Assembly (NCBI GenBank): GCA_000302695.1
Contig: AMFN01000004.1
Span: forward strand, 124,001 to 188,000
Source of the DNA: Enterobacteriaceae bacterium LSJC7
Lineage (GTDB): Bacteria > Pseudomonadota > Gammaproteobacteria > Enterobacterales > Enterobacteriaceae
DNA: 64,000 nucleotides
Reading direction: 5' to 3'
This document shows, in pieces, positions 20,214 through 29,402 of the stretch. Positions within the stretch are counted from its first letter, which is position 1. Each line of letters begins with the position of its first letter. A program made the translations under genes and the position numbers. Below the pieces are notes generated by a model. It saw nothing but the letters and a program-made list of their open reading frames with translations. It had not been told where the DNA came from and made no database searches.

Positions 20214-20227
20214 TAGGAATATTTATA
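20214..20227 (+). promoter_or_regulatory. Candidate RcsAB box (promoter-proximal)
   Basis: TAGGAATATTTATA matches 12 of 14 positions of the reverse complement of the RcsAB consensus. It overlaps the place of the missing -35 element for the -10 at 20244, the typical position for activation by RcsB with a partner. Confidence 0.45.
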
Positions 20228-20286
20228 AAAAGAACGGCTGTGCTATAACTGCGCTTCAGAAATTTATTCAAAGTGGAAAGAACGTT

Positions 20287-22485
20287 ATGGACGATATTCA
20301 ATCCGCTTCAACTCCGCCATCCGTGGCGCTGGAAGAAGCAGTTGATCATGGAGTGCAGGATACACTTCTGTCAGCGGTCAAATGGCTCACCCGTTACTAC
20401 GACAAGTACGTCAGTACCGCTGTGCTGTACTCCGACTTGCCGCGCGATCGCCTGCTTTCTCCCGATCTCGCGGTAAAAATGCTCGGGCAAACCGGCATTT
20501 CCTCGGGCTGGGTTAAGCGCGACCTGAAATCGTTCTCCGATTACCTTTTCCCGATAGTGCTGGCTAAAAACGATGGTAACTACTGCATCTTAACGTCGCG
20601 CCAGAAAGAAAAAAATCAGGTGAGCTACACCATTCTGCTGCCGGAAACCGGAACGGAAAAAACCGTCAGCGCGCACGCGCTGGAGAAGGACTTTACCGGT
20701 TATGCGCTGCTTGCCAGCCGTAAACCGGAGATGAAATCGGGGACCGACAGCATCCTGCCGGAGGTCAACCGCGAAGGCCACTGGCTGTTTGGTACGCTGT
20801 GGCGCTACCGTCACTTCTTCTACAGCGCCGCCATTGCCGCCCTGTTAGCGAACATCCTGATGCTGGCGACCACGTTCTTTACCATGAACGTGTATGACCG
20901 CGTGGTGCCAAACCAGGCGTACGCCACGCTGTGGTCGCTGGCCATTGGCGTGCTGATTGCGATTATTTTTGAGTTTGTTACCCGCCAGATTCGCTCGTGG
21001 TTAATTGATGTCGCCGGTAAAAAGGCGGACCTGATTTTAGGGACCACGCTGTTTCGCCAGATGATGTCGGTGCGCCTTGAGAACAAACCGCAGTCCGCTG
21101 GCTCGTTTGCCAACCAGCTGCGTGAGTTTGAATCGGTGCGCGATTTTATGACCTCCGCGACGCTCGCAACCCTGTCTGATATCCCGTTTTGTATTCTGTT
21201 TTTGATGATTATCTACCTCATCGGCGGCCCGCTGGCGTTTGTGCCGATGATGGCTATCCCGGTGATTTTGATTTTCAGCATCCTGATTCAGCGCCCGCTG
21301 TCGAACTACATGGGCGAAAACATGCGCGAGTCCTCGCTCAAGCATGGCCTGCTGATTGAAAGCATTGAAGGGATTGAAGCCCTGAAAGCCGCACGCGGCG
21401 AAGGCGTGATGCAAAAGCGCTGGGAAGACTTCAGCGCCCTGTCTGCGGCAACGTCGATGAAGATTCGCCATCTGTCGAGCATGACGATGGGCTTTGCGTC
21501 TTTCATTCAGCAGATAACCACGGTTGTGATTGTGGTCTGGGGCGTGTACCTGATTCACGCCGGTGAACTGACGATGGGGGCGATGATCGGGGTGGTTATC
21601 CTGACCGGGCGCTGCCTGGCACCGCTGGCGGCGATGGTGGGGCTGGCTATTCGCTACCAGCAGGCCAAAACCGCGCTGAAATCGCTTAACCAGTTTATGG
21701 AAATGCCGGTTGACCGCGACCCGATGCGCGATTACCTGCCGTCACCGCGCTTTGAAGGCAACATTCGCCTGAGAAAGGTTAACTTTGAATACCCGATTCC
21801 GGGTCTGCAAAGCACCATTAAGGTGATTGATAACGTCTCCTTCCAGGTGGCGCGCGGTGAGCGCGTGGCGATTATCGGCAACATCGGCAGCGGTAAATCC
21901 ACGCTGTTAAAACTCATCGCACGACTCTATCAGCCTAAAAGCGGACAGATGTCGATTGACGGCGTGGACGTCGCCCAGGTTGACCCGGCCGACTGGCGCA
22001 CGGCGGTGGGTTACGTCGGCCAGGACTGCCGCCTGTTTTTCGGCTCACTGCGTGAAAACGTCATGATTGGCAACCCGTCAGCCACGACCGCGCATTTCCT
22101 GCGCATTGCCAAAATGACCGGCCTGGACCAGATAGCGGCTCAGCACCCCATGGGCTTTGATATGCCGGTGGGTGAAATGGGGCAGTTACTCTCCGGTGGC
22201 CAGCGTCAGCTGGTTGCGCTGGCGCGCTGCCTGCTGCTGGACCCGAAAATCATCCTGATGGATGAGCCGACCAGTTCGATGGATGCCCTGACGGAAGCGA
22301 AGTTTATCGACCAGCTTCAGAAAGCCATTACCGATCAGACGCTGATTATCGTGACGCACCGCTTCTCCCTGCTGCAACTGGTCAGTCGCCTGATGGTGCT
22401 CGTTGAAGGCCGTGTCACCCATGACGGCGAAAAAGATGCCGTCATCGCAGAACTGAACTCTGCCCATCACGTTGAGAAAAAGTAA
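20287..22485 (+). CDS. Type I secretion ABC transporter (permease/ATPase, LapB/BapB type)
   Basis: A 732-residue inner-membrane ABC exporter half-transporter, the normal length for adhesin-type T1SS. Residues about 30-150 are a C39-like domain without an evident catalytic Cys, so it recognises rather than cleaves the substrate. Membrane segments lie at about 170-440. The nucleotide-binding domain has Walker A GNIGSGKSTLL near residue 531, signature LSGGQRQ near 634, Walker B IILMDEP and an H-loop histidine in VTHRFSLL. It powers export of the giant adhesin together with the next two genes. The operon begins here after a terminator and its own promoter region. The start has GTGGAAAG upstream. 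Confidence 0.94.
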   Translation: MDDIQSASTPPSVALEEAVDHGVQDTLLSAVKWLTRYYDKYVSTAVLYSDLPRDRLLSPDLAVKMLGQTGISSGWVKRDLKSFSDYLFPIVLAKNDGNYCILTSRQKEKNQVSYTILLPETGTEKTVSAHALEKDFTGYALLASRKPEMKSGTDSILPEVNREGHWLFGTLWRYRHFFYSAAIAALLANILMLATTFFTMNVYDRVVPNQAYATLWSLAIGVLIAIIFEFVTRQIRSWLIDVAGKKADLILGTTLFRQMMSVRLENKPQSAGSFANQLREFESVRDFMTSATLATLSDIPFCILFLMIIYLIGGPLAFVPMMAIPVILIFSILIQRPLSNYMGENMRESSLKHGLLIESIEGIEALKAARGEGVMQKRWEDFSALSAATSMKIRHLSSMTMGFASFIQQITTVVIVVWGVYLIHAGELTMGAMIGVVILTGRCLAPLAAMVGLAIRYQQAKTALKSLNQFMEMPVDRDPMRDYLPSPRFEGNIRLRKVNFEYPIPGLQSTIKVIDNVSFQVARGERVAIIGNIGSGKSTLLKLIARLYQPKSGQMSIDGVDVAQVDPADWRTAVGYVGQDCRLFFGSLRENVMIGNPSATTAHFLRIAKMTGLDQIAAQHPMGFDMPVGEMGQLLSGGQRQLVALARCLLLDPKIILMDEPTSSMDALTEAKFIDQLQKAITDQTLIIVTHRFSLLQLVSRLMVLVEGRVTHDGEKDAVIAELNSAHHVEKK

Positions 22486-22520
22486 CAGACCGAGCCTGAG
22501 CAAGGATGAAGGGAAAGAAT

Positions 22521-23813
22521 ATGGAAATTAAATCGGACGCACAGGTTGTCGATAAACGTTCTGCGGCGACGGCTGTGCAAAAAGCGCCGCCTAAAAAAGC
22601 CAGCGGCAAAGTGGACTCAGAAGACCTGAAGTTCATGCGCGATTTACAGGGCGCGCTGCTGGTACAAAAAACGCCGGTAACCACCGTGGTGCTGTGGCTG
22701 ATTGCCGCCATTATGGTGATTGCCCTGACCTGGGCGCACTTCGCTATTGTGGAAGAGATAACCCAGGGCGAAGGCAAGGTCATTCCGGCCTCGCGCGAGC
22801 AGATAATCCAGAGTCTGGAAGGCGGTATTCTGGAAGAGCTGAACGTGAAAGAAGGCGACGTGGTGGAAAAGGGGCAGGTCCTGCTCAAGATTGACCCGAC
22901 GCGCTCTAACGCCAGTTTCCAGGAAGCGCTGTCCCGCGTTCAGGGGCTGGAAGGCACCGTGGCGCGTTTGCGCTCAGAAGCGTACGGCACGCCGCTGGCG
23001 TTCCCGGACAGCATTCAGGGCATCGACTCCATCATTAACGATGAAACCCAGGCGTGGAAATCGCGCCAGAAAACACTGAATGAATCAGTCGCCGCACTCA
23101 AGCACAGCCAGAGCCTGGCGGAGGCTGAAGTGAAGCTGTCTGAACCGCTGGCCCGCCAGGGGTTGATTTCAGACGTGGAAATTCTGCGCCTGAAGCGCCA
23201 GGCCAACGAATTTCGCCTGCAAATTGCCGAGCGCACTAACCGCTTTCGGGCCGATGCCAATGGCGAGTTGACCAAAGCCGAGAGTGAACTGGCTCAGGCT
23301 CAACAGGTGCTGGCGGGGCGTGAAGACGTGATGAATCGCACCACGCTCGTGGCACCGCTGCGCGGCACCATTAATAACATCAAAGTCACCACCCGCGGCG
23401 GCGTTATTCAGCAGGGCGCTGAAATCATGACGCTTATCCCGCTGGAAGACCGCCTGCTGGTGGAAGCCAAAATCAAGCCGTCTGACGTGGCGTTCCTGCG
23501 CCCTGACATGCCTGCGACGGTGAAGATAACCGCCTATGACTACGCCATTTACGGCGGTCTGCATGGCAAGGTGGAGCACATCAGCCCGGATACCATTTAT
23601 GACGAAGAGCGCGCCCGTACTGGCCGTGGTGATCCCAACTTTTACCGGGTCTACATCCGCACCGACAGCGCTGCGCTGCATGTTAAAGATAAAGAGTTTC
23701 CGATTATTCCCGGCATGGTGGCGACCGTAGAAATTCGCACCGGGGAAAAATCGATATTGTCGTATTTGCTCAAGCCGGTGCTCAAAGCCCGCGAAGCCTT
23801 CAGGGAGCGTTAA
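22521..23813 (+). CDS. HlyD-family type I secretion periplasmic adaptor
   Basis: The membrane-fusion protein of the T1SS, linking ABC transporter to outer membrane factor. A short cytoplasmic N-terminus is followed by one membrane helix (about residues 52-72, LWLIAAIMVIAL), a split lipoyl domain (EGGILEELNVKEGDVVEKGQ and, after the coiled coil, the GTINNIKVTTRGGV half), a long alpha-helical hairpin and a beta-barrel C-terminus ending LKPVLKAREAFRER. I chose the ATG at 22521 because AAGGGA lies 6 bases before it; an in-frame ATG at 22506 has AAGG directly abutting it. It begins 35 bases after the ABC gene and ends 4 bases before the next gene, so the three are one operon. Confidence 0.93.
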   Translation: MEIKSDAQVVDKRSAATAVQKAPPKKASGKVDSEDLKFMRDLQGALLVQKTPVTTVVLWLIAAIMVIALTWAHFAIVEEITQGEGKVIPASREQIIQSLEGGILEELNVKEGDVVEKGQVLLKIDPTRSNASFQEALSRVQGLEGTVARLRSEAYGTPLAFPDSIQGIDSIINDETQAWKSRQKTLNESVAALKHSQSLAEAEVKLSEPLARQGLISDVEILRLKRQANEFRLQIAERTNRFRADANGELTKAESELAQAQQVLAGREDVMNRTTLVAPLRGTINNIKVTTRGGVIQQGAEIMTLIPLEDRLLVEAKIKPSDVAFLRPDMPATVKITAYDYAIYGGLHGKVEHISPDTIYDEERARTGRGDPNFYRVYIRTDSAALHVKDKEFPIIPGMVATVEIRTGEKSILSYLLKPVLKAREAFRER

Positions 23814-23817
23814 TTTC

Positions 23818-25569
23818 ATGGATAAGAAATTTGTCATAAGAACGGTTGCGCTGGCGCTGTCGCTGGCCCTCGTTCAGGGTGGCCAGGCGGCAGACGACGA
23901 GCTGTTATTTAGCGCGCCGCAGCCGATAGGCGGGTCCAGATTCAAAATGGAGGCACCGCAGGCCAGCGAAAAAATCGCCGCCGTGGCACGCAACGAGGCG
24001 TCCAACAGCACGATGTACAGCCGCTTTGGTTTAACACCGAGCGCTAACACGCCCCTGAAATACCAGCAGGCGAAAGCCTCTACAACACGCATTATCGACA
24101 TAGAAGAAGATAATGACGTGACGCAGTGGGCAACCAGCGCCCAGCAAACGGCTAAAGTCGCGCCCGCTTCGCAGAAGCCGAGTGAGCCTGCGCTTGCGAG
24201 CGACATCGCTGACGAGCCGGTCGCGCAAGCAGACACCCCGGATGTCCTGGAGTTTCATGACAGCGAAGGCCCGCGCACGCTCAATGCGCCGCCGGTCAAC
24301 CGTATGCGCGATATTCCACCGCGCCCTGCGGCGCTGGCGCAGCCCGTGCAGTCAACCGCCGCCATCCACGCCTGGTTTAAGAAAATGGTGGGCATTGCGC
24401 TTGACCACAGCCCGGAAATCCGCGGCGCGCTGTCGGATATGGAAGCCTCAAGCTGGGGCGTGAAGCAGGTCCAGGGACAGCGCTATCCGCAGGTGACCGT
24501 GGGCAGCAACGCGCCGTTTGGCTCTTTTGGCGGCGGTAACTCTACCCGCAATAACAACTCCATCAGCGACACCAGCGCGTCGGTTTCGGTGAATACCACG
24601 GTGTTTGACTGGGGGCGCATCAGTGCGGAACTCGACAGCGCGCGCGAGGGGCTGAGTGCCTCCGAACTGCTGGTCAAAGAGACGCGTGAGCAGGTTGCGT
24701 CCAGCACCATGACCGAGTTGTTGAACCTGAGCCGCTATAAAGAAAGCATTCAGGTAGCCCAGGCGTACGTCAAGCGCATGCAGGAGCTGGTGACGATGCT
24801 GTCCGGCATTGCCAGTGTGGATAAAGGCCGCGCCAGTGAGCTGGTTCAGGCACGCGCGCGTCTGCTCTCTGCACAGGCGCAAAAGGAGCAGTTACAGCAC
24901 CAGTATGACAACACGCGCATCAAGCTGGTGCGCCTGATGGGGGTTGAGCCTCAGGCTCTGCCGGCCGTGCGCTGGAACAGCGACCAGGTGGCCCTGAGCA
25001 CCGCGCTGGGTGCGCTGGCGGATCACCCGACGCTCAAGCGCGGCGAAGCTGAAGTGCGTGCCGCCGACGCGCAGGCAGAAGCCATTCGTGCAGGCGGCCT
25101 GCCGCAGGTGAACTGGGTGGTACAAAAGAGCACCGCGAAAGACCAGTATGGCGACACGGATGCCTGGTACACCGGCCTGAACGTGCAGTGGAGCGCGTTT
25201 AGCGGCGGCTCCGAGCGCGCCCAGCGCCAGGCGGCGCTGGCAAAAATGCGCTCGGCGCAGGAAAAGACCCAGACTTCGCGTTATGAGCTGGAATACCAGA
25301 TTCGCAATATGGTGGAAACCCGCGACTCTTCACTGATGCGTGCAGAAAGCTACGTGCAGCTGAGCGCCGAAACCGACCGCGTGCGCGATATGTTCTATCG
25401 CCAGTGGTATCACCTGGGGACGCGCACCCTGCTTGACGTGCTGAGTGCCGAAAGCGACCACTTTAACAACCAGATTTCGGCGATTAACAACCGTTACGAT
25501 GGCTACAACAGCAACGTTGCCGTGATGTATAGCGCGGCTATTTTGCTGAACTGGCTGGCGAAGGCGTAA
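23818..25569 (+). CDS. TolC-family outer membrane factor of the adhesin T1SS
   Basis: A 583-residue outer membrane channel protein, longer than TolC (about 470 mature). Residues 1-24 are a signal peptide (ALALSLALVQGGQA). Residues about 25-170 are a low-complexity Ala/Pro/Ser-rich extension absent from TolC itself. Residues about 175-583 are the outer membrane efflux (OEP) region with two alternating helical/beta repeats, e.g. ALDHSPEIRGALSDMEAS and ALADHPTLKRGEAEVRAADAQ. As a member of a LapE-like group it would form the export duct for the adhesin, making the locus independent of the housekeeping TolC. Last gene of the three-gene secretion operon. Confidence 0.92.
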   Translation: MDKKFVIRTVALALSLALVQGGQAADDELLFSAPQPIGGSRFKMEAPQASEKIAAVARNEASNSTMYSRFGLTPSANTPLKYQQAKASTTRIIDIEEDNDVTQWATSAQQTAKVAPASQKPSEPALASDIADEPVAQADTPDVLEFHDSEGPRTLNAPPVNRMRDIPPRPAALAQPVQSTAAIHAWFKKMVGIALDHSPEIRGALSDMEASSWGVKQVQGQRYPQVTVGSNAPFGSFGGGNSTRNNNSISDTSASVSVNTTVFDWGRISAELDSAREGLSASELLVKETREQVASSTMTELLNLSRYKESIQVAQAYVKRMQELVTMLSGIASVDKGRASELVQARARLLSAQAQKEQLQHQYDNTRIKLVRLMGVEPQALPAVRWNSDQVALSTALGALADHPTLKRGEAEVRAADAQAEAIRAGGLPQVNWVVQKSTAKDQYGDTDAWYTGLNVQWSAFSGGSERAQRQAALAKMRSAQEKTQTSRYELEYQIRNMVETRDSSLMRAESYVQLSAETDRVRDMFYRQWYHLGTRTLLDVLSAESDHFNNQISAINNRYDGYNSNVAVMYSAAILLNWLAKA

Positions 25570-25666
25570 TCAACAAGTAAGCACGGCGCTGAATGGCTGA
25601 CGCAGGGAAATTGCGTAGCGTGGCGGCTGTGAATAAAGGGATTAATTTCAAGGAGATGAAATTATA

Positions 25667-26245
25667 ATGGGTTTTTATCTCATAACCGATGATAGTTATT
25701 TCGCCGCGGGACTCAGTGAACTCTATCGGGAACAGGGCAAGGTGCTCGTCAATATTGCCCCGGAAATCGCCGACGTGCGGGCCATGAGCGAAAACATTGG
25801 CCCGAATGATGTGGTTTTTCTTGCCGTGGACAATAACGCAAAAGCCGTTCCCATTATTCTGGAGCTACGACGCTGTCGCGCCAGAATCGTGCAGGTTTTT
25901 GAACACGTGAATAAAAAGCTGCGCCATTTTGGCGTGGGTTATCTGGTCAAGGGCTGCGACCCGGCTGACTTTTTGCACTGGGAGCGGCGCGGCAAAGCGC
26001 GGCGCATCTTTATCCCGGCGCGCTCGGTGTACTTTTTGTGTGGCATGCTTGATGGCACCGAAATTGTTGAACTGGCGAACGAACACCACGTGCAGCCGCG
26101 TGCGGTCTATGGCAACATCCACTATGTGATGCGCAAATTTGGTCTTAAGCCTGGTGGTGCCTGGTCTTTACTGCTGCTGTACCGGCTGGTGCTGGTCAGT
26201 GAAACCGGGATGCTGCTCAATGACTACCGGCTGCGTGCTGCGTAA
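25667..26245 (+). CDS. LuxR-type HTH regulator with degenerate receiver domain
   Basis: A 192-residue protein. Residues 1-105 have receiver-like alternating beta/alpha sequence, with DD at 8-9, but the phosphoacceptor position reads VVFLAVDN, i.e. Ala instead of Asp; the conserved Lys survives in YLVKG (95). Residues 131-161 (EIVELANEHHVQ...NIHYVMRKFGL) form a LuxR/FixJ-type helix-turn-helix. This architecture is like RcsA, BglJ and YjjQ, which act as non-phosphorylated partners of RcsB. AAGGAG precedes the ATG. It is 97 bases after the outer membrane factor gene, same strand, and ends at a strong terminator, so it is probably a local regulator of the adhesin locus. Its RcsB partnership is inference. 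Confidence 0.75.
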   Translation: MGFYLITDDSYFAAGLSELYREQGKVLVNIAPEIADVRAMSENIGPNDVVFLAVDNNAKAVPIILELRRCRARIVQVFEHVNKKLRHFGVGYLVKGCDPADFLHWERRGKARRIFIPARSVYFLCGMLDGTEIVELANEHHVQPRAVYGNIHYVMRKFGLKPGGAWSLLLLYRLVLVSETGMLLNDYRLRAA

Positions 26246-26254
26246 TGTCTGATG

Positions 26255-26290
26255 ACGCGCCGGCTGCCTCTGTGCAGCCGGCGTGTTTTG
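26255..26290 (+). terminator. Intrinsic terminator closing the adhesin locus
   Basis: A 10-bp perfect stem (CGCCGGCTGC / GCAGCCGGCG, extended by three more pairs) with a 6-nt loop, followed by TGTTTT. It ends the regulator transcript ahead of btsS. Confidence 0.88.
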
Positions 26291-26382
26291 CGCGCCCCTG
26301 AACACGTTTTTATGCCGTGATTCAAAGAAAGTTTTCGCTATTCGCGCTATGGTGCGGCAATTGCGAATTTGTGGTCCTCGGT

Positions 26383-28071
26383 ATGTATTCCTTCGATTTG
26401 GTTTTACTGTTGTTGCAGCAGATGTGCGTGTTTCTGGTCATCGCCTGGCTTATGAGTAAAACCCGCCTGTTTATTCCGTTAATGCAGGTCAGCGTGCGGT
26501 TGCCGCACAAGCTGCTGTGCTACGTCACCTTCTCCATTTTCTGTATTCTTGGCACCTATCTCTCGCTACAGATTGAAGACTCGCTTGCGAATACGCGCGC
26601 CATTGGCGCGGTGATGGGCGGGCTGCTCGGCGGGCCGACGGTGGGGGCGCTGGTGGGCTTTACCGGCGGGCTGCACCGCTACTCTATGGGCGGCATGACC
26701 GCGTTTGCCTGTATGGTGTCCACCATCACCGAAGGGCTGCTGGGTGGGCTGCTGCACAGCATGTTGATTCGGCGCGGGCGGCCAGACAAAGTCTTCAGTC
26801 CGCTAACCGCAGGCGGCATTACCTTTGTGGCCGAGGCCGCACAGATGGCCATTATCCTGCTGATTGCGCGCCCGTTTAGCGATGCGGCTAATCTTGTTTC
26901 CAGCATCGCCGCGCCGATGATGGTCACCAATACCGTAGGGGCGGCGCTGTTTATGCGCATCCTGCTCGACCAGCGGGCGATGTTTGAAAAATACACCTCG
27001 GCATTTTCTGCCACGGCGCTGAAGGTGGCGGCCTCCACCGAAGGCATACTGCGACGCGGCTTTAACGAAGAAAACAGCATGAAAGTGGCGCAGGTGCTGC
27101 ACCAGGAACTGGATATTGGCGCAGTCGCCATTACCGACAGGGAAAAGCTGCTGGCGTTTACCGGTATTGGTGACGATCACCATCTGCCCGGCAAGCCTAT
27201 CTCTTCGCACCACACGCTGCGCGCCATTGAAACGGGTGATGTGGTCTACGCCGACGGCAACGAAGTACCGTACCGCTGCTCGCTGCACCCGCAGTGCAAG
27301 CTCGGCTCGACGCTGGTCATTCCGCTGCGCGGTGAAAACGACAGAGTGATTGGCGCCATCAAACTGTATGAGGCCAGAAACCGGCTGTTTAGCTCCATTA
27401 ACCGCACGCTGGGCGAAGGCATCGCGCAGCTATTATCGGCGCAGATCCTGGCCGGGAAGTATGAGCACCAGAAAACGCTGCTGGCGCAGTCAGAAATCAA
27501 GCTGCTGCATGCGCAAGTGAATCCTCACTTTTTGTTTAATGCACTCAATACGCTAAAGGCGGTGATTCGCCACGACAGCGAGCGGGCCGGTAACCTGGTG
27601 CAGTACCTCTCAACCTTCTTTCGCAAAAACCTCAAGCGAGCGTCTGAGGTGGCGACGCTTGCTGATGAAATTGAGCACGTGAATGCCTATCTGCAAATCG
27701 AGCAGGCGCGCTTTCAGTCGCGCCTGAGAGTGCAGCTACTGGTGCCTGACGAACTGGCACACCGCCAGTTGCCTGCGTTCACCCTACAGCCGATTGTGGA
27801 AAACGCCATCAAACATGGCACGTCGCAGTTGCTGGGGGTGGGCGAAATCATGCTGCGCGCGCGCAGTGAAGACGGGTTTCTGGTGCTGGAGATTGAAGAC
27901 AATGCCGGGTTGTACCAGCCGCAGGAAGACACGCACGGGCTGGGGATGAGTCTGGTGGATAAACGCCTGCGCGCCCGTTTTGGTGACGGTTGTGGGATGA
28001 CGGTCACCTGTGAGCCAGACCGCTTTACGCGGGTGACGCTACGACTGCCTCAGGAGGAGCTGGCATGTTAA
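26383..28071 (+). CDS. btsS: BtsS (YehU), LytS-type pyruvate-sensing histidine kinase
   Basis: A 562-residue sensor kinase closely matching E. coli BtsS. A 5TM-LYT membrane domain (residues about 1-190), a GAF domain (about 220-360) and a His_kinase/HATPase region with the phospho-acceptor motif [15 protein letters not shown] and the N-box [12 protein letters not shown] are all recognisable. In E. coli BtsS is a high-affinity pyruvate receptor and phosphorylates BtsR, which induces the pyruvate transporter BtsT. I start at the ATG at 26383 ([13 protein letters not shown]) because it matches the E. coli start; an in-frame GTG at 26317 would add 22 residues unlike the family. The stop overlaps the btsR start by 7 bases, so the pair is translationally coupled. 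Confidence 0.95.
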   Translation: MYSFDLVLLLLQQMCVFLVIAWLMSKTRLFIPLMQVSVRLPHKLLCYVTFSIFCILGTYLSLQIEDSLANTRAIGAVMGGLLGGPTVGALVGFTGGLHRYSMGGMTAFACMVSTITEGLLGGLLHSMLIRRGRPDKVFSPLTAGGITFVAEAAQMAIILLIARPFSDAANLVSSIAAPMMVTNTVGAALFMRILLDQRAMFEKYTSAFSATALKVAASTEGILRRGFNEENSMKVAQVLHQELDIGAVAITDREKLLAFTGIGDDHHLPGKPISSHHTLRAIETGDVVYADGNEVPYRCSLHPQCKLGSTLVIPLRGENDRVIGAIKLYEARNRLFSSINRTLGEGIAQLLSAQILAGKYEHQKTLLAQSEIKLLHAQVNPHFLFNALNTLKAVIRHDSERAGNLVQYLSTFFRKNLKRASEVATLADEIEHVNAYLQIEQARFQSRLRVQLLVPDELAHRQLPAFTLQPIVENAIKHGTSQLLGVGEIMLRARSEDGFLVLEIEDNAGLYQPQEDTHGLGMSLVDKRLRARFGDGCGMTVTCEPDRFTRVTLRLPQEELAC

Positions 28072-28784
28072 AAGTGCTGATAGTCGACGACGAGCCGCTG
28101 GCGCGGGAAAACCTGCGCATCCTGCTACAGGATGAGAATGATATTGAGGTGGTGGGCGAGTGTGCTAACGCCGTGGAAGCCATGGCAGCGGTAAACAAGC
28201 TGCACCCGGACGTGATTTTTCTCGATATCCAGATGCCACGCATCAGCGGTCTTGAAATGGTGGGCATGCTGGATGAAGAGCGCCGTCCGTGGATAGTCTT
28301 TTTAACGGCGTTTGATGAGTATGCGGTGAAGGCGTTTGAGGAGCAGGCGTTTGACTACCTGCTTAAACCCATTGAAGCGCCGCGCCTGCATAAAACCCTG
28401 GCACGACTGCGCCAGCAACGCCAGCCGCAGGATATCTCCCGGCTTGCGGCAAACCAGCAGGCGCTGACGTTTATTCCCTGTACCGGCCACAGCCGCATCT
28501 ACCTGCTCAAGATGGAAGAGGTGGCATTTGTCAGTAGCCGCATGAGCGGCGTGTACGTGACCAGCTACGACGGCAAGGAGGGCTTCACTGAGTTGACGCT
28601 GCGCACGCTGGAGAGCCGCACGCCGCTGATGCGCTGCCACCGTCAATATCTGGTGAATATGTCCCATCTTAAAGAGATTCGCCTTGAAGATAACGGCCAG
28701 GCGGAGCTGGTGTTGTGTGATGGGATGAGCGTGCCGGTGAGTCGGCGCTATCTTAAGAGTTTGAAGGAGACGCTGGGGTTGTAA
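28065..28784 (+). CDS. btsR: BtsR (YehT), LytTR response regulator
   Basis: A 239-residue response regulator almost identical in layout to E. coli BtsR. The receiver domain (residues 1-120) has DDE at 8-10, the phospho-acceptor Asp in VIFLDIQMP and the conserved Lys in YLLKP. The LytTR DNA-binding domain (about 135-239) includes [11 protein letters not shown] and LLRC-like [10 protein letters not shown]. It binds direct repeats of ACCGCT(T/C)A and activates btsT; four such boxes lie upstream of the btsT copy in this window. It overlaps btsS. Confidence 0.95.
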   Translation: MLKVLIVDDEPLARENLRILLQDENDIEVVGECANAVEAMAAVNKLHPDVIFLDIQMPRISGLEMVGMLDEERRPWIVFLTAFDEYAVKAFEEQAFDYLLKPIEAPRLHKTLARLRQQRQPQDISRLAANQQALTFIPCTGHSRIYLLKMEEVAFVSSRMSGVYVTSYDGKEGFTELTLRTLESRTPLMRCHRQYLVNMSHLKEIRLEDNGQAELVLCDGMSVPVSRRYLKSLKETLGL

Positions 28785-29219
28785 GCAGGCGGCAAGGGCT
28801 GGCGCTGGCCTGGGCGCGCCTGCCGTCCCACTTTCTGGCCCCGACCGTGATGGCCCGCGCTACCGGCGTCAATATTAAACGAATAGCTCAGGGCCACGGG
28901 ATCTTACGCGGCACTTCGCCCTGGAGCGGCGCTACGCGAGCAGAAATACAGCGTTCGTCACAAAACCTCCACTCAGCGCCCGGAGTTGACGGGGTGAACG
29001 AACGTCGCCCTCGCAGCGGCTGCGCCGCCGCTGAACTCCCCGGCGGGCGCGTGTGATGGAAACCGCTGAACTGCGCCATCACGCTAACCGTCACGCTTCC
29101 CACGAATTTATTTAACAAAATCCCTACCAACACGCCACGCCTCAACCCACGCGCTGCCCTGTCATTTGTTGGGGCGTTGTTGCTCGCCATTGCTCATAAA
29201 TGCCTTATTTAACAGTGAA
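28785..29219. other. Gene-free stretch between btsR and the mhpT-like gene
   Basis: About 435 bases with short open frames on both strands but none with homology I recognise, good initiation signals or a convincing codon pattern. No terminator of standard form follows btsR. It may be decayed sequence. Confidence 0.45.
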
Positions 29220-29234
29220 GTGCACCTGGTGCAC
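29220..29234 (+). promoter_or_regulatory. MhpR-type operator palindrome
   Basis: GTGCACC-T-GGTGCAC is a perfect 15-bp palindrome. It equals the core of the MhpR (IclR family) operator of the E. coli mhp catabolic promoter as I recall it, where it is centred at -58. Here its centre (29227) is about 59 bases before the start predicted from the -10 at 29274, so position fits too. No mhpR gene lies in the window. Confidence 0.65.
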
Positions 29235-29251
29235 GCCGGGCCGTATTTTTA

Positions 29252-29279
29252 TTGTAGTTAACATCAGCAGTCCTATACT
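29252..29279 (+). promoter_or_regulatory. Sigma-70 promoter of the mhpT-like gene
   Basis: -35 TTGTAG (29252-29257), 16-base spacer, -10 TATACT (29274-29279). The leader to the ATG at 29403 is about 117 bases. Confidence 0.6.
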
Positions 29280-29402
29280 CGGCGAATTACAAGATATTTC
29301 ACAAGTCATTAACAATGCGAGCCGCGCAGGGCAACCGTGGCAGACAAGGTATTTGCCACCTTCCACCTGCCCAGATTGTTCGGATATGACAAAGGGAGGC
29401 TT

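Larger units (their letters stand above)
20021..20286 (+). promoter_or_regulatory. AT-rich promoter region of the type I secretion operon
   Basis: This gene-free stretch is markedly more AT-rich than its surroundings. It contains an inverted repeat GCATGACA-ttttt-TGTCATGC at 20129-20149, two RcsAB-like boxes (listed separately) and a probable -10 TATAAC at 20244-20249 without a recognisable -35, as expected of an activator-dependent promoter. Transcription would start about 30 bases before the ABC transporter gene. Confidence 0.6.

Noticed and set aside
26317-26382. GTG start giving BtsS 22 extra residues
   Set aside because: The extension does not match E. coli BtsS, which begins at the equivalent of the ATG at 26383.
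28888-29190. A 100-codon minus-strand frame between btsR and mhpT
   Set aside because: No ribosome site, composition typical of chance frames in GC-rich DNA, and no recognisable similarity.
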